DNA of 64,000 nucleotides from Pelodera strongyloides (taxonomy: Eukaryota; Nematoda; Chromadorea; Rhabditida; Rhabditidae), in the NCBI GenBank assembly GCA_036852015.1, contig JAANDG010000658.1, positions 1-64,000 on the forward strand, read 5' to 3'. A program made the position numbers and the translations under genes. Under the pieces are notes generated by a model. The model had not been told where the DNA came from, did no database searches, and saw only the letters and a program-made list of their open reading frames with translations. This document shows, piece by piece, positions 25,901 through 37,900 of the stretch (position 1 is its first letter; the number at the start of each line of letters is the position of its first letter).

Positions 25901-28900
25901 CATAGATGAGCAGAGCCTATATCATAGAGAGGGCATGAGTATACCACATATGGCACTCCCACGGTCCACGCCCAAATAGTGAATCGCGCCCCCGCATTTG
26001 GACAAGTAGGATGGAAAAAGAAACAACTTGATCAATTGCATAGTGGAGTTGAAAATGACAGTGATACGGCACAGTGACGAGAATGGCATTTTTGGGCGGA
26101 TTGTTGCACATGGTCATGGGTCACGCCCTTTTGATTTTGAATTTGTATGCCGAATGAGAAGGACTAGGAGTTGAAATCCGTGGTAATGTGAAGGCTTTGG
26201 GTTTAGGTAATTGAAGCAGTAAGGAGTTGGGTAGTGGGACGAATTTAGTATGAAATCATCGTGGTTGTTTGTTTTGGGAACAGAATCAGTAAGAACTTAC
26301 GTAATTAAAACTGGGGAAGAATTGAGTGCGAAATCGTTAGTCGCGTGTTTGGGTGGTAGAATCAGTAAGAAGTTAGGTACTGAACATACTGAGGCACCGG
26401 TGCGGCTAGTTGTGGAGAGAATGGTTATGTTAGGGTGTTAGTTTTGTTTTGTTGTTTACTAGAAATCAGAAGTTAGTTGGTTAGTTCGGTATTAGTTTAT
26501 CTCTCTCTCTCTCTCTCTCTCGAGTTATTCATCTAGCAAGTAAAAATGTGGAATTTCGGTTTAAACGAACAGAAGCTGTCAATTTATATTCACAGACGTA
26601 TTATGTGAAACTATAGGCGTCGAGGCGTGTGTTGCGTATTGATCCTGAAGTATGTTAAAATTATTGTAATAAGCACTGTTTTTTTTTTAAATTTAAACCA
26701 AGAGGTAGTCAGATGATGAATAAATGCGTGGAAAATATAAATGTGTTTTCGAATGTAAACCCTAATGTACCTGGTAGAATCCTGTAGAACCCAACCTAGT
26801 GTTTCACTGGATCCTAGATCCTATAAACCAAAATTATATTGATGAATAGCGTTTTCCCTGCCACACCTAATCTTTCACTAGATTTATAAAACAAGTAATT
26901 TTAATGGACTACAATGTCTGCAAGGAACTATGTAAAGGAAAATATTCTTGGCAAAATGCCTTCGATGTTTCACTGGATTCTATTCTATAAAACGAAACTT
27001 AAATTATATTGATTGAATAGAACTTTTGTTGACACATCTAATGTTACTGGATTACTTATTGTAAGTGATTTTAGTTCTACAATATTAGTGAATCTACATT
27101 AGTGAAGGAAAGGTACGTTTCTAAATTCTAAAATATTCTTGGCAAAATGCCTTGAGCTTCCGATCAGCTGATCTCGCCGCTTTTCCTTGTCGCTTCTTGA
27201 TTGTGGATACTCAGGTGAGTCGTGTAAGCACATCTTCTGTTACGTCTTATCCCTCTTCAGGCCTCCGTGATATCTAGAACATGATGTCCATTATTGATTT
27301 ATCGGGCCCACTTTGAATCCCGCGGCGGCTTTTCATTGTTTCAAACTATGACATTTTTATTTTGTTTATTAGTGGGCAGCGCGTATGTTTAGTAAATTTG
27401 TATTAGTTTTAAGTTGGTTACTAGGCGCATTAGCTATGAACGCGTCTTATTCGCATAAAATAGTTATTAATTATTCGGACCGACTAGATTGTAACGCACG
27501 CGCTTGTTAGTTTAAGTTAGTTATTATTCGGAGTAGTTTAAGAAGTCATCATTATAACTATACGTAATAGTTTTGTATTGTGCGTCTGAGACGGTTAATT
27601 AATTGATGTGCAGCAATAGAGCGCCCGCTTATATAATCACCTAATTGGAGTTATTCATATTCACGGTTACTAAATTGTGATATTCGTATTTATTCATTCA
27701 GCTTGGTTATTTATTCATAATAATGTGAACTGTCAGAAATAGTTTACCACCTTATTGATCGCCCCCGGATTTATAGTGGAATTTTACGAGTCTACGACGC
27801 TTTTGTGTGCTATTCGTCACAGTGTTTTCCGCTTTTTTTACAGTGCATCATATCAGAAGAAAGAAGAAGAGACTTGACTTGGATGTACAAATATTGACTC
27901 CTTTTAACCAAACTTGTATAACTGTATATACTAACTTGGAATACAATTCGTATATTCTAATCTAATATTCAAAATTATTACAACTTGCTATACATTGCTA
28001 TATTCTGCTGAACCTTACCTTCTGAAGACATGTTGAGAGAGTTGCTCCTCCTGGGCTCGGTCTTGCTCCCCGTAGTCGAGAGGGTCGTGTTCCCTGGCTC
28101 TTGCTCCTCAGCGCTCGCGCTCTTTCCGCTAGTGGGTGAGCGCGCGGCGCAGGGCGTGTCCCGGGAGCGGCCGGCTGTTTTTGGGGGCGGGGAGACCGGC
28201 GAGCCAGCCTACTACCGCAATCGCCACCCCTGCGAGTATTGCTGGGCGTACGTGTGGCATGCAAGTCCGTGTCTAGCCACTTTATCACTAATCTGCCTAT
28301 TCATCTACGCGACACTAACAATGTACAAGGTACTGAGGAGCTACTCGAAGAAAGCCGAACGGAAGCATGAGGTCACCAGGGACGGACAGAGGATTGAGAA
28401 TTCATCGGCTACCTATGGAATGAATGGAGGAACGCACGGAGGAGCCATTGCGAATGGCGGTGGCGGGGGACAAGTGGCCCATCTGGAGAACAGACATCTG
28501 TCGAGCCTCCAACACGGAGGCGGGTTTTCGGAGAGTAGCAGCTTTGAGACACGCGAACATTTTGAGCGGAAGGTGCAGAGGGTGAAGAAGACAAGGAGTG
28601 AGAGGGAGAGGAGCAGATCACAGAGGAGGGGATCGGAGGTTGGTGATAATTACAGATAATTGCATTTAATTACCATGTGCCCTGTAATTGACTTATTGAA
28701 CCCTTTTCTAGCGAATCCCTAAACTTTTTTAATACTCTGTTTATGTTAGTTATTTGTTCTCTTCCAGTCCTGTGTGTGTTTTCTTTATAATTATTTTTCA
28801 AGATCAAGTTTCTTTTATATCGCAAATAGCAGCTTTTTGGAGGTTGTGGTCGATCATTGTATGATTCATATTGCTCAGCAATTGATTCCTTTCGAACCTC

Positions 28901-31900
28901 TTCTATCGATGTTTACCTTGGGGACTTTTTATAGTCCTTCCGTATATTACCCTTTCTCTTTTCCGAGTACTTATTGTTCACTCGTGGTGGCTGATTGGCG
29001 GTCATCCCATTGCCCTTATCTGATCTCGCTCGAACCCCAAACAGTCTAATCCTGAATGAATTGATTCATCACAATATATATCCTGCCGGGAATGTACTAG
29101 TGCAAATAGTCTTCAAAATGATAAACAATAGGAATCATATGAGAAGAAAAGGATCACCTATTGAATGATAATAGATGAAAATGTGCGGATAAGAATAACA
29201 TAGAAGGGGAAATAATGGAGTTTGCAAGTACCCCAAAAATTCGGTGTGATTCTGTCCATACTACCGTATTTCTGCACGAAACGTGCAAATATAATATGAA
29301 AATAATAATAAAAATATTCTCGTGTAGTTCCAAAATACTGTAAATTTTCACCATTGGAAACCTCATAAGAAAAACAATATTACTGTCCGTTTTATTGATA
29401 TGGGCGATCGACTCAGCGTAAAGAGGGAATTTAAAACTGAAAATTTATTATCATCGCTTTTGTCTTTTCCGCCGATTATCGGCCCTTTCATTGAGCTTTT
29501 CCAGAAAGCATTATTCTTAATTGTCTACTATGTAGAGCAATAGTGTCATGTTTCTGGTGGAGTTTCTTGTGCGTTTCTCTTTCTTCATCTTTTTCGCTTT
29601 CTGGTGTATTTACCGTAGGGATTTTGTGTTGCCAAGTCGCGTTGGTGGTTGGAGAAAGCAATGTTTCCCATTGATCAGATGCTAAATGAATGAGGGTTTA
29701 GAATGTTAAAATGTTCTCGGGAGTTTATATTAAGAATTTATATTCCTTTCATTTGGAAGGTTACAAATTATATATTGTTTTTTATGAATGTAAGTTACCA
29801 TTGACTAGGGCTAGGCAGGCTGTTACATTGCCATCAGTAGAGAAAAAACATGATTCGACTTGGTTGAACTGATTTAACTTCCGAATGCATTAGAATTACG
29901 GGAAAGAATCCTTGATGTTATTATAGCACTTTAGCACTCTTATTTCGAGGATTCGGGAGCTATTATGTCTAGTTATATAGAATTCGGATCGATGACTTGC
30001 ATTGGCGTTCCCTTGTTTTGTGCGGGTAACTATCAAACTATCCATTCATATCCATTCATCCACACACAGCCACAGTCGCATTTTATTGCGGCGTGGAACC
30101 CCAAGTTTTTACCTCTCCGTGCGTGCGCACTTCTTCTGTGCCTGCGAGCAGTCTCACCCCATAGCGCACCCTAAGTTTACGATTTTAGTGACAGAATGCC
30201 AGGAATTGGGATCTTAGGAGATTGATTGAGCACTTAGTGTAATTATTTATTGGTTATAATTGGTCATAATCGAATACACCAGAAAATGAAGAATAGTGGT
30301 AGTTTCTCTTTCATATATCCACATTCGCGATGCGCCTTTAGTCAAGTTTGGATAGGATGAAGTTTTAACATGTGATATCGTAGTTTCGATAGTATCTTGT
30401 GAACTTGAAATGTTATCGTTTTCTCGCTGTGCAGATATATCATTCACATTTGTTGTATATCTCGTAAGATTTCTGTGCCGAGTGATTAGGGTTTTCATTT
30501 TCACTACAGGCATACAAAATAGTTTCTCTCCATGGGTTGGCGTACACTATTATTTATCCTCGCTGCTATTTCTATCCCCTATGATCCCAATTATGTCTAG
30601 TTCCTTTTCAGTAAGGCATCTCTCACTCTAAGCACACGTTGCAACAGTCTCTAACATTGCAACCTGACCGGTGCCATGTTTTCTTTTCTGCATATTCTAT
30701 CTCTTCGCTCGTCGTCTTCTTCTTCTTCTTGTAATGGAATGGGTTGTGGTTGTTGGTTGCGGGTGAGCGGGTAGGCAGGGATGCTCGCACGCGGGTGTAC
30801 CACGCCCACACCCCCGCCTGCCCGCTACTGGCCTGAAATGTGCAATCAGCATTCCAATAAACAACAAATGATCGTTTTTGGTGGGCGACGAAGAAATCGC
30901 GCCCCTTTCTTGCAGTTGATAATTGAAAACAGCACAGAGTGATAGAAAGAAGAAGAAAATGTCAGTCTCTTGCTGTACAACAACGACTGGTTTTTGAGGC
31001 CTAGGCATTTTCGAGCAGAAGCTCGGTATTTTGGGGTGTAATATTTGTGATGTGTGTGTAAAGTAAACCCGGAAAGTGTGGTTTCTGCCTTTTGAGGGGT
31101 ACGGTAGACTGTCCATGTAAGGTTAGTTGTTAGTATTAGCATGAGATTGTCCGCTGTTCCTTGTTTTGCATATTGAGGGAGTTTTGGTTGGCTTTGTTCC
31201 ACCGATTTTCACCATTGCGTAGACTAAAGCCGTGGTGGAGAACCCTTATATGGGATAAACGCTAGTTGGGTGTTGTTCTGTTTTCTTTGCATTTTGCATA
31301 CAGCAAACTGAGCAAACAATACCCCCGCCGGAATTTTCAAGTTCACGTATTTTCTTGGCACCTGGGTTTGAGTCGGAAATTTAAATGCAACTTTATGGGA
31401 TCAAGTTTTGAATGCTTGTCATAGTTGCCGTTCATTTATTAGCGACTTGTTTGACGATGACTTTACTTCAAATAATAGACCTTAGTTTATTATTTTCTTC
31501 CAGTTATTTTCGTGGGGCATTTAAAATATAACCGAGTCACTGTTTTGAGTGAGTAACAAGTACTCGTAATTTCCACTAGGTGAATTGTTGATATACGGGG
31601 ACAGTAATTCGCAGGGAGTTGCGTTTGTATGAGGTTGTTGTAGGTGGGTACTCGGTAAACAGTGCCCTATTTCTTTACTTGTGCTGTCTGATTGTTCCCC
31701 TTTCGCCGTCCTGCTGATCAGTAGTTGTCTGTTAAGAAAACGTCGAAAGAGGCGAAAACGCATGAGTTTGCTCTAGCATTCTTTGCATATGCACATTTGC
31801 CACTTTGCCTTGCCCCCTCCCCCCGCTGCGCCTACAATGGGGCTATAATCTGTTTTGAGAAGGTGAGCGCGCGCCGTCGCGCCCGCTCTTTTGCATGCGA

Positions 31901-34900
31901 AATTGGGGACAAATCGACGTGGCATCGATGGATAATTATGGAATATGGATTAGACGTTTGGGTAAAGTAAAGTGAAGCGCTGAATCCTTCCCCGTCTTAC
32001 GTTTATTTTTGGGTCCAATAACCGAAACGTATACATGGCTCGTAATTACGCACGGGATTTACGCCCTCCCGTAAGGTTGTGACTGGATTCTAGTAGGGTT
32101 GTTTTTGTAAAACTGTCACTAGGCAGTGTGTCGCTAATCATTTTGATCAGTACTCACGCATCACCATTGTTTCCTAATGCTCTTTTTTTTTGCGCGAGTT
32201 TCTTATTGTAACAAAGAATAATTAGGGGGAGAAAGGCGCCGAAAATCGGGCATGGAAGAAGGGGTAGATGGGTGATGGTACAGGAAAAAAGTGATGAAAT
32301 CAACAATCATCATCAGAAAAGGTTTGAGGAATATTCGAATATTAGGGAGGAATATTCGAATATTAGGGGAATATATATTTTAGGAGTTAGTAGTAGTAGT
32401 TCGTATTGGAATACTTCATATTGATATGAATAGTGGATGGGAAACGTTTTCAAAACGTTCTTTCTAATACTCATGGCGTCTACAAGTATGCTGAAAATTT
32501 ACCGTATATTAGAACTACACGAGAATATTTTTAAAATTTTTCATATTATGTATGCATGCAGAAATATAGTATTGACAGAATCACTTTGGGATACTTCTAG
32601 ACCCCATAAGAGAGTGTGCTTATTGAACTGTGTCGTCTTTTCTTTGTAGCTCGTATCATTGTCTTCATCCTTATCTCCCTTTATACTTTGTCTTTTTCAA
32701 CTAATTCTAACAACCCCATCTTTTTGGTAGTACCACCATCTGACTCATCGAGTGGAAACATCACATAAACACGAATGAGAACATGATGCTTATAAACATG
32801 AAATACAGATGCTTTATCACTTGACTACATATTAGTGCAGATGTAATTATTACTAGAGACGTAATTGTGGGACGAGAGTATATTAGAGTGATGAAATAAG
32901 AATATATTATGAGATGTAATTAACTAGAATATTTACAGGTGTCTGATGTACTCGCCGGTGTGGAGAGCGGAACTTCAGCCCGAGACGCTCTACTGCAGTG
33001 GGCAAAGAAGGTCAGTAGTCGTGGCAGTCTCTTGCTCATGATTTGCAAGAATTACGGCTGGCGAACTTTGACACTTCGCGTTTTGTTAGTACTTTATTCA
33101 CACGGAAGATTTTTCTTATTAACGTATTACAAAGACTGTTCCGTCTTCTTTCAAACTATTATAGAATAGTCAGTGTCTACCGTTGTTCTAAACTGCTAGT
33201 TGTTGCCTTCTTCCGGTTTGTGATTGTGTCAGTTTCATAATAGTCTTCTTCTTGTTAGGTGACCGCCGGCTACCCGCGTGTGAACGTGACCAACTTTGGC
33301 AGTTCATGGAGAGACGGACTCGCCTTCAACGCCATCCTGCACAGATACAGACCAAATCTCATCGACTGGACTAAGGTGAGCTGGGAGGGGGCTTTAGTAG
33401 TTAGCTATGCTAATGTTTTCGGCAGTCGGTATGACTGAGGCGCAGGCTTTCTGAAAGCTTCCTCATTCAAAAATGAAGTTTTCGCTGAGAGGTGCGTTGT
33501 TAGTATAATGGGGGGGGGGGGGGTGGTTGAAACGACACTAAACTCGAGTTTCCATGTGTAGCTTTGGCTTTTTCTACAAAGCATCGCATATATTTCACAA
33601 GAACGAATAGTATAACTCGCACAACGCGCTCGAATTTTAAATGAATGAAATTTTCATAATGAGTAAGCCATGAAAGTGCGCTCTTTTTGTTCGTATATGA
33701 GTCAAGGAGTGTGGTATTTCTTACAAAACTCGCGAGCGGCGGCCTTTTCGGTATCGATGTGACTCTGTTCTCGATTTTCTCGAAGACGGACAAAAAAAGT
33801 AGTGGCAGCCGGGGGTGGAGGCGTTGCCATCGATTACTGGAAATGTATATGTAATACTTTCGGGAAAGGAGTCTCGGCAAACATGAGAGCGCGCGAACCT
33901 AGAAACCTAGTGGACAGGGTGAATTGGAGAGAGAGAGGGGGAGGGTTAGGGAGTAAACTCTAGCTAAGGGTTCTGTGTTGTTCGACAGATTAATGTGAAT
34001 TAGGGGTTACTGTAATCGTGAACATGTATCATGATCATGTTAAAGGAATGTTGAATAACGCGTATATGTATAAAAAAATTGAGAGAGACCACATAATAAT
34101 GAATGTGAGCAGCTGCTAAAGTATGAAGCCGTAGAAGTATATTTAACGGAAGCTACCATAATATATTGTACATTCCAGTGCCACTTTACAATCTTCTTTG
34201 CTAATTCTTATTTCTTGTAGATCAGCGACTCGTCTGTTTCGAATCGCGAACGTCTGGAGAACGCTTTCGCGGCCGCCGAGCGCGAGTTTGGCGTGACGCG
34301 TCTCATCGACCCCGAGGACGTGGACACCGAGAACCCTGACGAGAAGAGTATCATCACTTATGTCTCTTCACTCTACAATGCCCTTCCACATCTGCCAGAA
34401 CTCAGCAAGGTTGGTGAAGAGCTTTGAAGACTAATTGCCTAATATAATTACTAGTTCTTGAGTTGTTTGTGCGTACACTTTGTCTACATCTGATATCTGA
34501 AAATATCTGGCTCAAAGCGCATTACATTCGCATATTCGTTAGAATTTGTTATGTAACCATGTACATGTCGTCGTCGAATTGGTGTCGGGTTAATAACAAT
34601 ATTATTGCCATGTCTTTTGTCATCTTTTACTAACACTATCCTAAAGGGGTACGGTTCGTAGGCAGTAAACTTCTGTTGCCTCGGAAGCACTAAAGGCTCG
34701 GAACGTGTCTACTTTACTTTATTTACTAACAATGTCTACGTTATTTGTCGTTGTTGTTTTATAGCTAGAACGTATCCAAGACGAGTACCTGGCCGAGGCC
34801 GAACAATGGCTCGCCTGGGTGGATAGAATGACTCACCTCGTCGATGACCGCATCTTCACCGCTGCCGCTGATCAGCTCCTCTACGAACTTGAAAGGTTCA

Positions 34901-37900
34901 AGGCCGAGGATATGCCTCCCAAAGAGGAGGACAAGCTCCGACTCCAGGACATCTACAGACAGCTCCAGGTCCTCACCGGCACCGAGCACCTTAACATCCC
35001 GGAACATCTCAGTGCGCGCAACCTCCAGCGCGCCTGGAACGAGCTGCTCAACTCGATCGATCGCCGCGCCCATGTGCTCCACGATCGCATGCAATCTCAG
35101 GTGGAGTATAAATTGTACTGGCACCTCCCCGACGCTTCTACAATCCCTTTTCGGTTTTAAAACCCCTGGCTATGTCATTCCGTGTTTGTGTGTGTCGTGT
35201 GGTGTCGTTGCGTAGAACGTATGTAGTAGTTACAAGTTACAAGTCCGTTGTTTGTATGGCGTGCTTTAGTTTTTATTATCCTAATATTTGTGTATTGTGT
35301 GTTTGTGTGTTATGTTTGATTATATTTAATGGAAGCTTCGCTACATCTGTAGTGTTCCTGTGTGTATCTGGTGCTTGTCCAGTTTACTTGTTACGTGTGC
35401 TGTTCAAGCGTATATTTCTGCTTCTTCTTGTGTGTGGTAGTGTTTTTGTTCAGAAGCTATAAACCCCGTTGATGTTTGCTTTGCTTACAAAGTTGAATTT
35501 AAAGTGTACTTTAGTTATTTCATCCTCGTGTTTTCAGAGCAACACGAACGACTTAATCAGCCGCCTCACGAGAGGAATCGGAATCACGAATGAGAAGTTG
35601 GACCTTATCCTCCAGGTAACAAATATTTGCTTTCATATTCGAAGTCCGGTGTAAATAAAATATGCATAAGGCTTGTTTGTTCATTGGCTTCAAATGAGCC
35701 TTTGTGCTGGGAGTTTGTCTTTTTCTGCTAGTGGGCGCAATCCTTATGTAGAGTGTTTTCACTTAGTTACTTTCTCGGGGGATTTTTGAGTGTACTGTGA
35801 TATTCGTTGATTCACTTGTTTTTTTCATAAGCACTTTTTGCAGAGAATCGAGGACGTGGAGGCGCGCGTGGACACATCTCGTCCTGCGGAGATCGAGAGA
35901 CTTGTCAACGACATTGTCGACGACCTGAACGCCCTTGAGAGCCCGATCAACGGATTCTTTGAAGACGTCGAGGAGCTCAAGGAGCAGGGACACCCAGAAG
36001 CACAGGACTTCTACAAACAGTAAGTCATTTCCTGAGAGCTCTCGTTGACAGATAGTGAGTCGTTTCCTGAGTGTGCTTAGAGTTTTTACTCTTATGACTT
36101 CGCAAGATCTCAAATTTGTAGCATTATACTCCCATGCCATAGTATCGTATTACTATTTTTCCTTGTTGGTCTTATTATTTCTTCCACCTTTGCAGAGTGT
36201 TCGGCCTTCACCAACGCCGCACCGCCTATCTTGACCGTCTGACAAATCAACTGCTCGTCAGACTCGGAATCAGAACCGAGACTCTTCGGTATGTCATAGT
36301 TGTTTTGTTTATCGGTGTGTCATAGTGTGTTGTTTATCGGTGTGTCATAGTGTTTTGTTTATCGGTATGTCATAGTTTTATTTACTAGTTTGATGGCCAC
36401 CGTACTACGGTACAAGTATCGTGTTTGATCACTTGGAAATACATACCCACATTGTTTCTTCTTTGGCGCGCTCTATTGGTGGTTAGATTTTAGTTGTCAC
36501 CTCGCGGGGGCATAATTTCCAGCCTACGTGTCCGTGTTAGCCTACGTGATTTTGCATAATATCCAGACCAAATCATCATCAGGCAGTGCCTGGACCTCTG
36601 TCTAAACCTGGATTTCTATTGTCAGTGTTATTCGTAATCGGATGGCATTTTTAGCAAGGAGAACTCTGCCCGTCTTGAATCCATCCGCACCTCAACATTC
36701 AGCCGTGTCAATGAATGCATCGAGTGGGTGCGCGAGAGACTGGTTAGTTTTCTTACCGCTATATCTCTGTGGGTTTGATGTCTAGATGAACCTATTAATT
36801 GAGTATATTATATTACTGTTTTTTTTTCTGACCATTAACATAACTTGCATGAACCGTGCATGAAGAGGTGTATATTTCACTGTCGAGCTTCTTCTCGAAG
36901 TCTCGAAGTGCTCAGATTATCGAAGCAGTTTCGAATTTGTGATTCATGTAGATAGATTAATATCGTTTAGTTGAATAGAAATGAACAATTGGGTAATTGC
37001 GTTCAGGTCCACGTTCACAGTCTAGAGTATTGGATTGAGGTTGTCATCAAATAATCGTAGAAACAAAACCTATGTTGTCCTAAACTGACTTGTCTTTGTT
37101 GCCGTTTCATCCCATTTATGTACTGTACATCTTCTGAATACTGCTCTAACTCCAAGAGTTAAGATTTTAAAATGACGTAAACTAGTTCAAAAGGTACGTT
37201 AGTTAAGAAAATTCCTCTGTGTGGGATCCCATTTGGCGTTGTTGTGTCAAGTCTTCCCTTTGTTTATTCATCAAGTGAAAAATAAGTATTTGAATAAGAA
37301 ATAATTGTTTGCTCTTTAGGAAAAATTGTCGGAAATGGAATTCATTGAAGACCTGGAAACGCTTGAAGAGATGTTCGAACAGCACAAGGTTTGTTCATTT
37401 TGATGTCGTTATATTGTTAGATAATTACTGTAGTTATTTGTCCACTTCATGGGATTAGCTAACAGTCGTGTGGTACTTGTGAGCGCTTGTATTATGGGGT
37501 TCATATTGTATAGACTTGGGCTTATTGGATAATACATCCCGTACACCCTGGACAGTCTTGACCCGAATATGATGTGTCTTTCAGTGTTAAGCTGAATTTT
37601 GTTTTGTTTTAGTTGGACAACCGCGACATCCAAGACTTCCGTCAGAACGTCGACGAGTGCATTGCCCGTCAAGTAAGTTGTCTTATCTTGTTTATAGAGT
37701 TAAGAGCCGTATAATATAATAATGAAAAAATATGTGTTCAGTGTGTGCAGTAACGGATATTTCTAGGCCGAAGTCTCAGCGGAGGACACACACGACTACT
37801 GTGAACTTTTGCGAATTTTGGAGAGCGAATACCAACAGCTGAGAGACCTTTCAGCCGGAAGAATGCTCGACCTGGTATAGTTTATTAGTTTATTTATATT

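Larger units (their letters stand above)
21069..27843. other. vab-10: Long vab-10 intron, distal CH1 exon not located
   Basis: It contains a strong hairpin (22041-22062), a repeat cluster (24478-24880), a GA-rich stretch (about 25670-25830), a CT run (26500-26521) and a direct repeat pair (26799-27153). I searched all frames by eye for the missing CH1 tail, expected to contain an LGLIWTIIL-like motif, and did not find it. A 119-codon minus-strand open frame at 24954-25313 has no recognised motif and is not called. Confidence 0.5.
28639..32938. other. vab-10: Intron upstream of CH2
   Basis: No supported exon. It holds a related inverted pair of repeats (about 29215-29352 and 32470-32610) and a GAATATTCGAATATTAGGGA duplication near 32330-32370. 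Minus-strand open frames at 30697-31116 and 30846-31202 are low complexity and overlap each other in different frames; not called. Confidence 0.5.

Noticed and set aside
30697..31202. Two overlapping minus-strand ORFs of 139 and 118 codons
   Set aside because: Different frames over the same bases, with low-complexity Arg/Pro/Thr runs; typical of chance ORFs.
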